DNA of 52,649 nucleotides from Gemmatimonadota bacterium (GTDB taxonomy: Bacteria > Gemmatimonadota > Gemmatimonadetes > Longimicrobiales > Gaopeijiaceae). The stretch is taken from positions 1 through 52,649 of the forward strand of contig SLBA01000010.1 of NCBI GenBank assembly GCA_007126575.1, in the 5' to 3' direction. How positions within the stretch are numbered: the stretch's first letter is position 1; each line of letters opens with the position of its first letter. Under the pieces are notes generated by a model. That model ran no database searches and had not been told where the DNA came from. It was given only the letters and a program-made list of their open reading frames with translations. This document shows positions 1 through 7,880 of this stretch, piece after piece. A program made the position numbers and the translations under genes.

Positions 1-242
1 CCGACTGCGACCATGGTGGCCGGGTCCGGAATCACGATCTCGCGCAGAAAGACCCTCAGTCCGAAGTACCAGGCGAGGAGGGTGACCAGAGGCAGCCAGA
101 GGTAGACCCAGATCACCCACGCGATCAGCGTGAGGATCGAGTACAGCATGCGATGCGGCCGCCTCTGCAGCTCGGGCTGGTCCACGATCAGCGGAGTGCC
201 GCTGCGATCCGTACGGACCGCGGGCGAGGTGGATTGGCTCAT
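1..242 (-). CDS. pgaD: PgaD-like inner-membrane subunit, partial (C-terminus beyond left edge)
   Basis: The reading frame starts at an ATG that overlaps the pgaC stop (ATGA) and runs off the left edge after about 80 codons. The N-terminus contains L-I-V-D-Q-P-E-L followed by a strongly hydrophobic stretch with many Trp and Tyr residues, as in the PgaD family. In known pga systems PgaD is a small inner-membrane partner of the PgaC glycosyltransferase, needed for polymerisation of poly-beta-1,6-N-acetylglucosamine and its control by cyclic di-GMP. The identification rests on position, the DQPE-type N-terminus and hydrophobicity. The C-terminus cannot be judged. Confidence 0.8.
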   Translation of the reverse strand, partial: MSQSTSPAVRTDRSGTPLIVDQPELQRRPHRMLYSILTLIAWVIWVYLWLPLVTLLAWYFGLRVFLREIVIPDPATMVAV

Positions 243-1516
243 GTCGGCTTCAGTCCCCGGTCGGGGCTCACCCAGACGGCCCGCCTGCCGCGCCGGCGCA
301 GGAGCGCCTTCGGCACCGCGACCACGGTGGTGAGCATGTTGATCATCCAGAACGCGATGGGATACCAGACCATCCAGTAGTAGTAGCGCCCGAGGCCACC
401 CTCGTACCGTCCGTCGATCGCCAGGCTCACGGCGAACTGGAGCAGACATGTGAAGCCCAGGAGCACGCCGTACCACTCCGGCAGGAGCGAGACGACCCGG
501 ACCGACTCCGGCAGCACCACGAAGAATCCGAGGGCCCACAGGACGATGGTGGCCATCATCAGGTAGGACCAGATCAGCGAGAGGGAGTGCTCGAGCAGGA
601 CCCCCCACATTCTGCGCCGCCGCCAGTTGAGCAGGCTGGATCCATACTTGAGGAGGACTTCCACGCCCCCCTGCGCCCAGCGCAGCCGCTGACTCCACAG
701 CCCCTTGAGGGTTTCGGGCATGAGGATCCAGCAGAGCGCCCGGGGCTCGTAGCGGACATCCCAGTGGTCGCGCTGCAGGGCCCAGCTCACGTCGATGTCC
801 TCGGTCACCATGTCGGTCGACCAGTACCCGATCCGGTGCAGCGCTGCCTTGCGGATCCCCGTGACCACCCCGCTGACGGTGAAGACCCGACCGTAGATGC
901 GCTGGGTTCGCTTGATGAGGCCGATGATCGCCGAGAACTCGCCGACCTGCACCTTGCCGAGCAGGGTGGAGCGGGTCCGGATGCGGGGATTCCCGGTCAC
1001 GGCCCCCACTCGCGGTCCCTCGACGAAGTGCCGGGCGATCCAGGTGGTGGCGTGCGGGTCGAGCAGGGCGTCGCCGTCGATGCAGACCAGCACCTCGCCC
1101 TTCGCGGCCAGCGCGCCCATGCGGAGCCCCACGGCCTTCCCCTGGTTCGATCCGTGATGGATCACCCGGAGCCGCTCGTGCGTGGCCCGGAGCTCCTCGA
1201 GGATCTCGCCGGTGCGATCCGAGCTCCCGTCGTTGATCGCGATCACCTCGAAGTCCGGGTATTCCTGGGCGTGGGCCCAGTGAACCGTTTCCCGAACGTT
1301 GTCTTCCTCGTTGAAACAGGGGATGAGGATCGAGACGAAGGGCGCGTCCTCGAGCTCGGGGGGATCGTCGACCGCACGCCCCTCCTTCCGCTCCCAGTGG
1401 AAGTAGTAGTAGATCCCCCCGATCATCCACAGGTAGGCCATGAAGAGGGGGTAGTAGAAGACGAAGTCGAGCAGGTAGCTCGAGAGGCTGAACAGCTGCA
1501 GCGCCTCGGAGATCAT
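239..1516 (-). CDS. pgaC: Poly-beta-1,6-N-acetylglucosamine synthase PgaC (GT2)
   Basis: This 425-aa processive family-2 glycosyltransferase makes poly-beta-1,6-GlcNAc from UDP-GlcNAc at the inner membrane. An N-terminal membrane segment (about residues 15-38) precedes the GT-A domain. Visible motifs are N-D-G-S-S-D for nucleotide-sugar binding, D-G-D at the metal site, T-E-D-I-D as the catalytic base region and Q-R-L-R-W as the processive-synthase signature. Several membrane helices follow (about residues 310-410). Length matches the PgaC/IcaA family. The start overlaps the pgaB stop by 4 bp and the stop overlaps pgaD, so the genes are probably translationally coupled. Cellulose or hyaluronan synthase is less likely because PgaA, PgaB and PgaD homologues flank it. 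Confidence 0.95.
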   Translation of the reverse strand: MISEALQLFSLSSYLLDFVFYYPLFMAYLWMIGGIYYYFHWERKEGRAVDDPPELEDAPFVSILIPCFNEEDNVRETVHWAHAQEYPDFEVIAINDGSSDRTGEILEELRATHERLRVIHHGSNQGKAVGLRMGALAAKGEVLVCIDGDALLDPHATTWIARHFVEGPRVGAVTGNPRIRTRSTLLGKVQVGEFSAIIGLIKRTQRIYGRVFTVSGVVTGIRKAALHRIGYWSTDMVTEDIDVSWALQRDHWDVRYEPRALCWILMPETLKGLWSQRLRWAQGGVEVLLKYGSSLLNWRRRRMWGVLLEHSLSLIWSYLMMATIVLWALGFFVVLPESVRVVSLLPEWYGVLLGFTCLLQFAVSLAIDGRYEGGLGRYYYWMVWYPIAFWMINMLTTVVAVPKALLRRRGRRAVWVSPDRGLKPT

Positions 1517-3495
1517 CGCGGCCTCCAGGGGTCGGTCTCGACCGAGAGGGCCTCGCGAATCGGATCCAGCTCGGGGAGGCCGAGGATGAAGTCGTCGGGA
1601 TAGTATCCGAAGTGGATCGCGCCCCGCCGTTCGAGCCGCCGCATCCAGTCGGCCATCTGCTCGCCGGGGATATGGGTCTGGTCGCGCCAGTCCATGCTCT
1701 GCAGCTCGAAGATCGTGCCCTCGAGGCCACCGGGAACCTGGCTCACCCGGTCGACCAGCCGGTCGAGCCAGCGATCCGGGTTGCGCGCCCCCTCCATGTA
1801 GGGCATGGCCATGACGGCCGTATGGTCGTAGCGCTCGAGGGAGAGCTCGAAGTTCTGCGCGAACCAGGCTTCACTCTCGGGCTCCAGGACCACCCGGGCG
1901 TAGAGATTCCGAGCGGTCTGGATCGCCGGCCGATGACGCCGAACCACTGCGGCCATCTCGTCGCCGAAGTCGAGGAGGGCCCGGGTCCGCTCGCGCATCG
2001 AGGGAAGGCGCCCGGGCTCGTCGGGGAAGGCCGAGGCGTCCTCCCGGTCGTTCAGGTAGGCGTCGTCGTGCAGGAGGATGCCGTCGAAGGCCGCGTGCGC
2101 CGCGAGGTCCTCGAAGATCTCGGCGATGATCCCGCGTGCCTCGGGCTCCCACGGAGAGAGGCGGCGGTAATCCGGACGGCTGGGGACGGCCCGATCGCCC
2201 TCCCAGCGTTTGACCGACAGGGCGTCGTTGCGCTCGGCGTCTCCCAGGTCGAAGGCCAGCAGGGGCATCCAGGCGAAGACCCGAACCCCCACCCGGGTCC
2301 GCAGCTGCCACGCGACCCGGTTGAAGAGGTCCGCGCGCATCGGGAGGTGCCGGTTCGGGAAGTACAGCGACGCGGCCGTTCCGTCTCCCTGGGGGTCGGC
2401 GAAGGCCTGCAGGTAGACATCCGAGGGCCGGATCGCCTGGATCCGGTCGAGGAGGACGTCGAGGTTCCGCTCCATCTGGGCGGGGTCGTCGTCGTAGACG
2501 TAGTCGAGGTCCACGTGGACCACCCGGATCGGAGAGGTGGCGTCGGTCGACCGGCGGAGGAACCAGCCCAGCGACTCGACCTGCGGGTTGGCGGTCACCA
2601 GGTAGCGCCGAACGCCGGTCAGCCGGTCGATGGGCTGGACGCCGGGCACCAGCCCCAGCGACACGGGCATCCCGAGTTCTGCGGCGATCTCTTCGGTGAC
2701 CTCGTTGAATTCCCCGTAAGGCCAGACCACGACCCGCGGGGCCAGACCGATCTCCTCTTCGATGCGCGACGACGCCAGTTCCAGGTCGGCGCGGATGCGG
2801 GCCCGGTGCTCGTTGTCGGATTCATAGCGGTTCTGCTCGGGGTCGTAGATCCGCGTGACCGCGGCGGGCTGCTCGTTGCCGAAGGGGTTGCCGGTGACCC
2901 CGCGGTGCAGGTCCCAGGAGTGGGTGGCCACCTCGACCAGGCCGCTCGCCTGCATCTCGCGCAGCTCGTCCCAGCTCACGAAGTCTTCGGGGCCCAGCTC
3001 TCCGAGCCCGTCGTAGTCGATGGTCCACCCCTCGGGCGCATCCTGCCAGGAACCCACGACCGCGACGACCGCGGGAAACTCGTAGAGCTGCAGGAGGGGG
3101 AAGACCTTCGTGTACACGCTCCGGAGCCCGTCATCGAAGGTCAGCAGGACGGGGTGGTCGGGAAGGTCGAGCTCTCCGCGTCCGGCAGCCAGAAGATCGT
3201 CGACGCTCACGGGGGTGTACCCGCTCTCGCGGAGCCACTCGAAGTGCTCGACCAGGCGCTCGGTCGAGACCGCGAACCGATCGGGATCGAGGTCGCCGTC
3301 GACATCGTCGCGCACGTCGTGGTAGGAGAGGACCCGAAGGACCGGGGTCTCGCCCTCGGTCAGCGGTTCGAGCGCGGGGATCGGCGTGGGGGTCGGCGCC
3401 CCCACCCCGGGCAGACATCCGGAGAGCAAAAGGCCCAGGACGACCGCCCCGACGAGCCCGGAGCCCCGGGGGAATCGAGCGGCTGCGCGTCTCAT
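1513..3495 (-). CDS. pgaB: PgaB-type poly-GlcNAc N-deacetylase lipoprotein with C-terminal glycoside hydrolase-like domain
   Basis: This 660-aa lipoprotein has a signal peptide ending in the lipobox L-L-S-G-C. The N-terminal polysaccharide deacetylase domain shows S-Y-H-D, T-F-D-D-G (catalytic Asp and metal Asp) and T-H-S-W-D-L-H (metal-binding histidines), with W-P-Y-G-E further on. The C-terminal half begins around D-L-D-Y-V-Y and resembles the GH153-type domain of PgaB. In known systems PgaB partly deacetylates the polymer in the periplasm so that it can be exported by PgaA, and the C-terminal domain binds or cleaves it. Length is close to E. coli PgaB. It overlaps pgaA and pgaC by 4 bp each, consistent with one transcript. 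Confidence 0.95.
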   Translation of the reverse strand: MRRAAARFPRGSGLVGAVVLGLLLSGCLPGVGAPTPTPIPALEPLTEGETPVLRVLSYHDVRDDVDGDLDPDRFAVSTERLVEHFEWLRESGYTPVSVDDLLAAGRGELDLPDHPVLLTFDDGLRSVYTKVFPLLQLYEFPAVVAVVGSWQDAPEGWTIDYDGLGELGPEDFVSWDELREMQASGLVEVATHSWDLHRGVTGNPFGNEQPAAVTRIYDPEQNRYESDNEHRARIRADLELASSRIEEEIGLAPRVVVWPYGEFNEVTEEIAAELGMPVSLGLVPGVQPIDRLTGVRRYLVTANPQVESLGWFLRRSTDATSPIRVVHVDLDYVYDDDPAQMERNLDVLLDRIQAIRPSDVYLQAFADPQGDGTAASLYFPNRHLPMRADLFNRVAWQLRTRVGVRVFAWMPLLAFDLGDAERNDALSVKRWEGDRAVPSRPDYRRLSPWEPEARGIIAEIFEDLAAHAAFDGILLHDDAYLNDREDASAFPDEPGRLPSMRERTRALLDFGDEMAAVVRRHRPAIQTARNLYARVVLEPESEAWFAQNFELSLERYDHTAVMAMPYMEGARNPDRWLDRLVDRVSQVPGGLEGTIFELQSMDWRDQTHIPGEQMADWMRRLERRGAIHFGYYPDDFILGLPELDPIREALSVETDPWRPR

Positions 3496-6002
3496 GGAAC
3501 CCTCCAGGTGACGCCGAGGTGGCCGGCGGTTCTACGCTCCCGGACACCGTCGTACACGGGAAGGCTCCAGCTGGCGCCGTAGATCAGCTCGAAGCGCTGA
3601 TGCACCACCCAGCGGTGTTCCACCGCGGCCGAGAGGATCGGCCGCAGGTCGAAGTCGGCCTGGTCCATGGCTCCACCCGTCAGGGAGACCCTCTGCGAAT
3701 AGCTGCGCTCCCGGCGCTCCATCAGCGTCCAGTCCCAGAGGAGCGAGCCGCTCGCCGACAGGGTGCGCCGGGGGTTGAAGTAGGGAGCATCGTCACGGCT
3801 GTTCGTGGCACCATAGCCTTCCGTCATGAGTGCGAAGCGGTGTCCCGGGGTCCGGGCCACTTGCTGTTCGATATTGAGATAGGCGCTCTGCCTGCGATTT
3901 CCGTCCTCCATCTCGAGGAGCGCGGCCTGCGCGCTCCACCGCCGGGCCTCGTGCGAGCGGCGGGCGACGCCGAGCCGGACCGTCCAGCCGTCGATCGCCT
4001 CCCTCGTGGCCCGCAGGGGGACCTCGGTCGTGCGGGAGTCCCCGAAGAGGTCGAAGGACCAGCGGTCGTCGGGACGCAGCTCGAGGCGTGCGGAAACCCC
4101 GGGATTCAGTTCTCCCTCGCGGTCGGCATGGCCCGTGAGCTCGGCAACCACGGGCCGGGACGATAGGGTGAGGCCGGCGAAGGCCCGGTCGTGCGCACCC
4201 AGCCCCTCGGGATAGCGGGCGTCGGCGCGCCGGCTTCCGGCGACCAGACGCAGGCGGTTGGCGATCGGCGGGGAGACGATTCGGGTTTCGAGCATCCGGT
4301 CCCGGGTCCCGAGATCCCCCACGCCCGTGCTGCGGCCGAGCTCCGCCCGACTCGCGAAGGCCCAGCTCCCGTCCACCCGAAGGTCCTGCGCCACCCGCCG
4401 CACATGCTCGCTCTCGGGGGCGAGCCAGAGGAGGGTGTCGACCACGGCGCGTGCCGTGGCGCGCTCCTGGGTCGCGAGCGCGGCCGAAGCCCGCCCCACC
4501 CGGGCGCCCACCCGCTCCGGATCGACGGCCAGCGTCCGTCGATAGAGGGCGTCGGCCTCTCGTGGCCACCCTCTCCAGAGCCAGACCGAGGCCAGCTCCT
4601 GGCGGATGTCCGCATTCATCGGGGCCCGTGCGTGAAGGTCGGCGAGGCCCGCTTCCGCCCGGGCGAGCTGACCGGCGAAGGCAAGGCCCAGGTGACGGGC
4701 GAGGACGGCCGGAAGGAGATCTGGGTTCGAGACCGGCTCGTTCATCCCGTCGGACCGTCGGGCCGTGGGTTGCCCCTCGATGAAGGCGACGAGGAGATCG
4801 TCGGCCTCGTGGTACCGGCCCTCCTCGATGAGTGCGTAGAAGAGCCCCAGGGTCGTCTCGGGGTGACCGGGCCAGCCCTCGAGGGCGATCCGGTACCGGA
4901 GTACGGCCTCTCTCGGGTTGCGCAGCGCGAGCTCTGCGTCGGCCGCGACGCGCTGAACGTACGGGGGAAGCTCGACGCCCTCCGCCTCGAGCTCGCGCAC
5001 GCCTTCCCGGACGTCGGCCATCCGCTCCCGCTCACGCAGCGCGACCAGCCGATCGAAGCGGAGGCGGAGGAGGGGGAAGCCCACCTCATCTGCGGGGAGC
5101 CGGGCGATCTCGTCGAGTGCGCCATCCACGGTCGCGAGGGCATGATCCACCGCCAGGAAGCGGTCGGCGGGTCCCCGACGCTCCGGGACCGTCGAGCCCC
5201 ATTCCACGGTCCGGGCGGCTCGTCCTGCGAGGAGCTCGGCGTGCAGCTCCGCGGGGTAGGGCGCGGGGGAGCGTCGCATGGCACCAAGCGCGAGATGATC
5301 GGCGCCCAGCGCACGCAGGCTCCTTGATTCGTGCGGGAAGGCTTCGGCCATGGACTCCGCCCGGGTCCCGACCATCCGGTATTCCCGGGCGGCCTCGATC
5401 CAGCGTTCGGAGGCGGCGAGCACGTGGCCGGCGGCGATCCCCGCCTGCGGGTGGTCGGCGGAGAGTGCCCTGAGGTGGGGAAGTCGCTCCAGTGCCCGCG
5501 CGGGCTGCCCGGCCTCGACCAGGGAGAGGGCGTATCCGATCTGGCTCTCCACACGGTCCGGGGACCGATCCAGCACGTCCCGGTAGAGCCCCGCAGCGAA
5601 GGTGGGGCGATCCATGTTCCGGGCGGACCGAGCGATGGCCTCGGAAATGATCGGGGGGAGCGACTGCAGGGGAAGGTGCCCCCCCAATTCGATCGCTTCG
5701 CCATCGCGGCCGGCCCAGCTCAGGACCGCGGCCAGGTCACCGCGCAACCCGACATCCTCGGGAGACTCGGAGTGGAGAGCACGGAGGATGTCGAGGGCCT
5801 CGTCGAACTCCCCCTCGCGAGCGAGGCGCACCGCGCGGTCCCGCTCCGGGTCGAGCGTGGTCGCGGTGGCCGCTGCGCCCCCTTCGGCGATCTGCGCAAC
5901 GAGGGGCGATCCGAGCGGGCAGGCGACGCCGGCCAGAACACCGATCATTCCCCATGTGAGCATCCGAAGCCAACGTCCCGGCACACCGCCTCCCCATTTC
6001 AC
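3492..6002 (-). CDS. pgaA: PgaA-like outer-membrane exporter (TPR + beta-barrel)
   Basis: This 836-aa protein has a signal peptide-like N-terminus (hydrophobic about residues 14-35), about 500 residues of helical TPR-like repeats, and a C-terminal region of alternating aromatic/polar strands typical of a beta-barrel, ending W-R-V-P. The architecture and length match PgaA, the outer-membrane pore for poly-GlcNAc whose TPRs bind PgaB and the polymer. It is the first gene of the operon. The start used is GTG at 6002; a second GTG six codons in lies just after a GGGGAGG stretch and is also possible. Sequence similarity to PgaA looks low, so the call leans on architecture and operon context. Confidence 0.88.
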   Translation of the reverse strand: MKWGGGVPGRWLRMLTWGMIGVLAGVACPLGSPLVAQIAEGGAAATATTLDPERDRAVRLAREGEFDEALDILRALHSESPEDVGLRGDLAAVLSWAGRDGEAIELGGHLPLQSLPPIISEAIARSARNMDRPTFAAGLYRDVLDRSPDRVESQIGYALSLVEAGQPARALERLPHLRALSADHPQAGIAAGHVLAASERWIEAAREYRMVGTRAESMAEAFPHESRSLRALGADHLALGAMRRSPAPYPAELHAELLAGRAARTVEWGSTVPERRGPADRFLAVDHALATVDGALDEIARLPADEVGFPLLRLRFDRLVALRERERMADVREGVRELEAEGVELPPYVQRVAADAELALRNPREAVLRYRIALEGWPGHPETTLGLFYALIEEGRYHEADDLLVAFIEGQPTARRSDGMNEPVSNPDLLPAVLARHLGLAFAGQLARAEAGLADLHARAPMNADIRQELASVWLWRGWPREADALYRRTLAVDPERVGARVGRASAALATQERATARAVVDTLLWLAPESEHVRRVAQDLRVDGSWAFASRAELGRSTGVGDLGTRDRMLETRIVSPPIANRLRLVAGSRRADARYPEGLGAHDRAFAGLTLSSRPVVAELTGHADREGELNPGVSARLELRPDDRWSFDLFGDSRTTEVPLRATREAIDGWTVRLGVARRSHEARRWSAQAALLEMEDGNRRQSAYLNIEQQVARTPGHRFALMTEGYGATNSRDDAPYFNPRRTLSASGSLLWDWTLMERRERSYSQRVSLTGGAMDQADFDLRPILSAAVEHRWVVHQRFELIYGASWSLPVYDGVRERRTAGHLGVTWRVP

Positions 6003-6081
6003 CTCGTCCCGGATGAACCGCTCGTCGCGAGCGGTGGCGACCGTACCGCCGGAACGTCCGAAACGGAGGGTCAGTCCAACC

Positions 6082-6105
6082 GCATGAAAAGTTCAACTTT
6101 CATGC
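6082..6105. promoter_or_regulatory. 24-bp near-perfect palindrome upstream of pgaA (candidate operator)
   Basis: GCATGAAAAGTT and AACTTTCATGC form a palindrome around a central C, with one unpaired A. It lies about 80 bp upstream of the pgaA start codon. It is AT-rich compared with its surroundings. The minus-strand reading also offers TTGAAC as a -35-like hexamer inside the palindrome, but no convincing -10 follows. A dimeric repressor site in the pga promoter is the simplest reading. Confidence 0.4.
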
Positions 6106-6247
6106 CACTCACCACGGATTCCGTCACCCGCCCGGGGATGACGCCGCAATGCCCGGCAGATCAGGCCCAGAGCCCTCTGCACGCAGGGGTGGACGCCTGG
6201 CCGACGTGCGGAATCGTACGCAGATCGGGTGCGGTACTGTGCAAAAA

Positions 6248-6264
6248 TGCGGCAGTCTGCCGCA
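6248..6264. repeat. Short inverted repeat (7-bp arms)
   Basis: TGCGGCA, GTC, TGCCGCA form a perfect 7-bp stem with a 3-nt loop. It lies in the 339-bp gap between pgaA and the four-CBS gene, next to a much longer inverted repeat and within a cluster of TGCGG repeats. Function is unknown. Confidence 0.5.
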
Positions 6265-6271
6265 CTCCGCA

Positions 6272-6327
6272 GGATTATGCGTATTCATCATATCGGGCCG
6301 GTCGGATATCATGAATACGCATAATCC
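6272..6327. repeat. 56-bp inverted repeat with 17-bp perfect arms
   Basis: The left arm GGATTATGCGTATTCAT (6272-6288) is an exact inverted copy of 6311-6327. Inside, ATATC and GATAT can extend the pairing across a GC-rich centre. The arms are AT-rich in a GC-rich region. The repeat starts 15 bp beyond the stop codon of the four-CBS gene, so it could be read as a terminator. However, no U-tract follows on either strand, so an operator or a small mobile-element remnant is equally possible. Confidence 0.6.
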
Positions 6328-6341
6328 CGCCCGGGTCGACC

Positions 6342-7121
6342 TCACCGCACGGCGCGCGCGAAGTCGAGGCCCGAGAGGATTCCGACCAGCCGGCTGCCGT
6401 CCTGCACGACCACGCGGCGCACGCCCGTGGAGGCGGCCTGGGCGGCGGCCCGGAAGATCCGGGTGCGAGACGAGAGGGTGAGCAGTCGGGTGTTCATGAC
6501 GTCTCCGACCGGGGTGGAACGCCGGACATCTCGCGCCTCGAGGGCTTCGGTCTGGGTGAACACGCCCACAGGCCAGTCCTCCTCGACCACGACGAGACCC
6601 GAGACACGGGCTTTCTCGAGGCGCTCCACCGCCATCGCGAGCGGCTCCTCGGCCCGGATGGTGAAGACCGGCGACGACATGAAGTCCGAGACGGGGTCGT
6701 TCATCTGCTTTTCCTCGATTGCCCGCATCACGTCGCGGGTCGAAAGGACTCCGAGGGCCAGGCCGTCCTCACTCACGATCACCCGGTGGATCCGGCGCTT
6801 GACCATCTCGTTGGCGGCGTGCTCCAGCATGGCATCGGGGGACACCGTGTACACGTCCTGGGTCATTTCGTCCGAAACGGCGGCTTCGGGGAGTGCCAGA
6901 TTCGCGGCCTCGGCGCGACGACCGGATTCACGTCGGCCGACCCGCAGCAGGTCGGTGCGAGAAAGGATTCCGACGAGGAGTTCGTCGGCGTCCAGGACCG
7001 CGAGCGACGAGACGCCACCCTCCATCATGGTCTCGTAGGCGGCTTCGAGTGTGGCGTCCTGGGGAATGGAGACCACGGGCTGCGACATATACAGGCTGAC
7101 CGGCACCTGGAAGTTCGACAT
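6342..7121 (-). CDS. Four-CBS-domain protein
   Basis: This 259-aa soluble protein consists almost only of four consecutive CBS repeats (approximately residues 5-62, 80-140, 143-200 and 205-258). Each has the usual S/D-x-M start and a D or T near the end (for example S-R-T-D-L-L, S-T-R-D-V-M). Paired CBS domains form Bateman modules that bind adenosine nucleotides or S-adenosylmethionine in other proteins. No catalytic or membrane part is present, so the target is unknown. I chose the ATG at 7121 because AGGA sits 7 nt upstream; the longer frame from 7169 lacks such a site. It lies upstream of the pga operon on the same strand, but 339 bp separate them. Confidence 0.88.
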   Translation of the reverse strand: MSNFQVPVSLYMSQPVVSIPQDATLEAAYETMMEGGVSSLAVLDADELLVGILSRTDLLRVGRRESGRRAEAANLALPEAAVSDEMTQDVYTVSPDAMLEHAANEMVKRRIHRVIVSEDGLALGVLSTRDVMRAIEEKQMNDPVSDFMSSPVFTIRAEEPLAMAVERLEKARVSGLVVVEEDWPVGVFTQTEALEARDVRRSTPVGDVMNTRLLTLSSRTRIFRAAAQAASTGVRRVVVQDGSRLVGILSGLDFARAVR

Positions 7122-7227
7122 GGATGCGTCCTGGTTCGGGGCGATGGGGAAGCCGGCGAATCTCGCCATTCGAGATCGAAAGAGCCGGCTCGACGATCCC
7201 CTGAGACTAGAAGGATTCGTGCCACGT

Positions 7228-7680
7228 TCAACCGGGAATGCCCACGAAGTGCTCCACGACCCGATTCGCGGAATCGAGAACCGCGAGGACCGCTCCTCGG
7301 ACCGCCTCGGCCTCGGGGACCGCGACCGCCCCGACCAGGAAGTAGGACTCCCCCCCTCCCGAGCCGTTCACGGCCGCAATGATGAGGAAGGAATCGAATT
7401 CCTGCAGGCTCCGGATTCCCTGGAGCTCGAGGTCCAGCCGACCCCGAAGAACCGGGATCAGGGCATCGAGGGTCGCGTTCGCTCCCGCCCGCATTCTCCC
7501 CTCGGGATCATCGGTCCCCGTCGCGTGCCCCATGCTGCGGGCGCTCCCGGCCAGGGTGAGTTCGACCTCGACCTCGCATTCGGCTTCCCGACCTGCGGCG
7601 TCGTTCCCGCGCAGGACCCGCACGTCGGTGACCCGGATCCTCTCGCGCCATGAAGGGTTTATCTGCTCTTCGGAGTCCAT
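7228..7680 (-). CDS. Conserved hypothetical protein, 150 aa
   Basis: I do not recognise a named family. The protein is acidic and lacks a signal peptide or membrane segment. Its C-terminal two-thirds read like a small alpha/beta domain: a strand-rich stretch (V-E-V-E-L-T-L), then E-G-R-M-R-A-G-A-N-A-T-L-D-A-L, then further strands and E-A-V-R-G-A-V-L-A-V-L-D. The helix A-T-L-D-A-L and the strand-helix order are typical of small regulatory or binding domains, but that is only an impression. It sits 107 bp upstream of the four-CBS gene on the same strand and may be co-transcribed. The overlapping plus-strand frame has poorer composition and is rejected. Confidence 0.65.
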   Translation of the reverse strand: MDSEEQINPSWRERIRVTDVRVLRGNDAAGREAECEVEVELTLAGSARSMGHATGTDDPEGRMRAGANATLDALIPVLRGRLDLELQGIRSLQEFDSFLIIAAVNGSGGGESYFLVGAVAVPEAEAVRGAVLAVLDSANRVVEHFVGIPG

Positions 7681-7758
7681 GTCGTCGCTCTATCTGGTGT
7701 GATCGTGAACCGGTGGATCGATCGGCGGGAGACTACGGCCTCGGCGGGGGAAAGACAA

Positions 7759-7775
7759 TGTCCCCGATCGGGACA
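7759..7775. promoter_or_regulatory. 17-bp palindrome in divergent intergenic region
   Basis: TGTCCCCGATCGGGACA has 6-bp perfect arms around CGATC. It lies in the 200-bp gap between the hypothetical gene on the minus strand and the sugar dehydrogenase gene on the plus strand. It could be an operator for either. No good promoter was seen in the rest of the gap. Confidence 0.25.
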
Positions 7776-7880
7776 CCGGTCGCCCGTCCGACGCCCGGTC
7801 GCGCGAGCCCTTGCCCGCACATGACGGGGCCTCGCATTGTGCATGGACTCCCCCGGACACCCAAGGAGCCACCCAAAAGG

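Noticed and set aside
587-1603. Long plus-strand open frame opposite pgaC
   Set aside because: It is the antisense shadow of pgaC/pgaB in GC-rich DNA. Its Pro/Asp/Val/His-rich composition lacks motifs and pgaC is certain.
1612-3582. 656-codon plus-strand open frame opposite pgaB
   Set aside because: It is a reverse-strand shadow; the sense-strand PgaB has all catalytic motifs, while this frame shows repetitive V-E-V-P-L-H-type composition and no domain.
6124-6481. Short frames on both strands across the 56-bp inverted repeat that encode similar M-N-T-H-N-P peptides
   Set aside because: The likeness is a consequence of the palindrome itself, and no ribosome site or neighbour supports translation.
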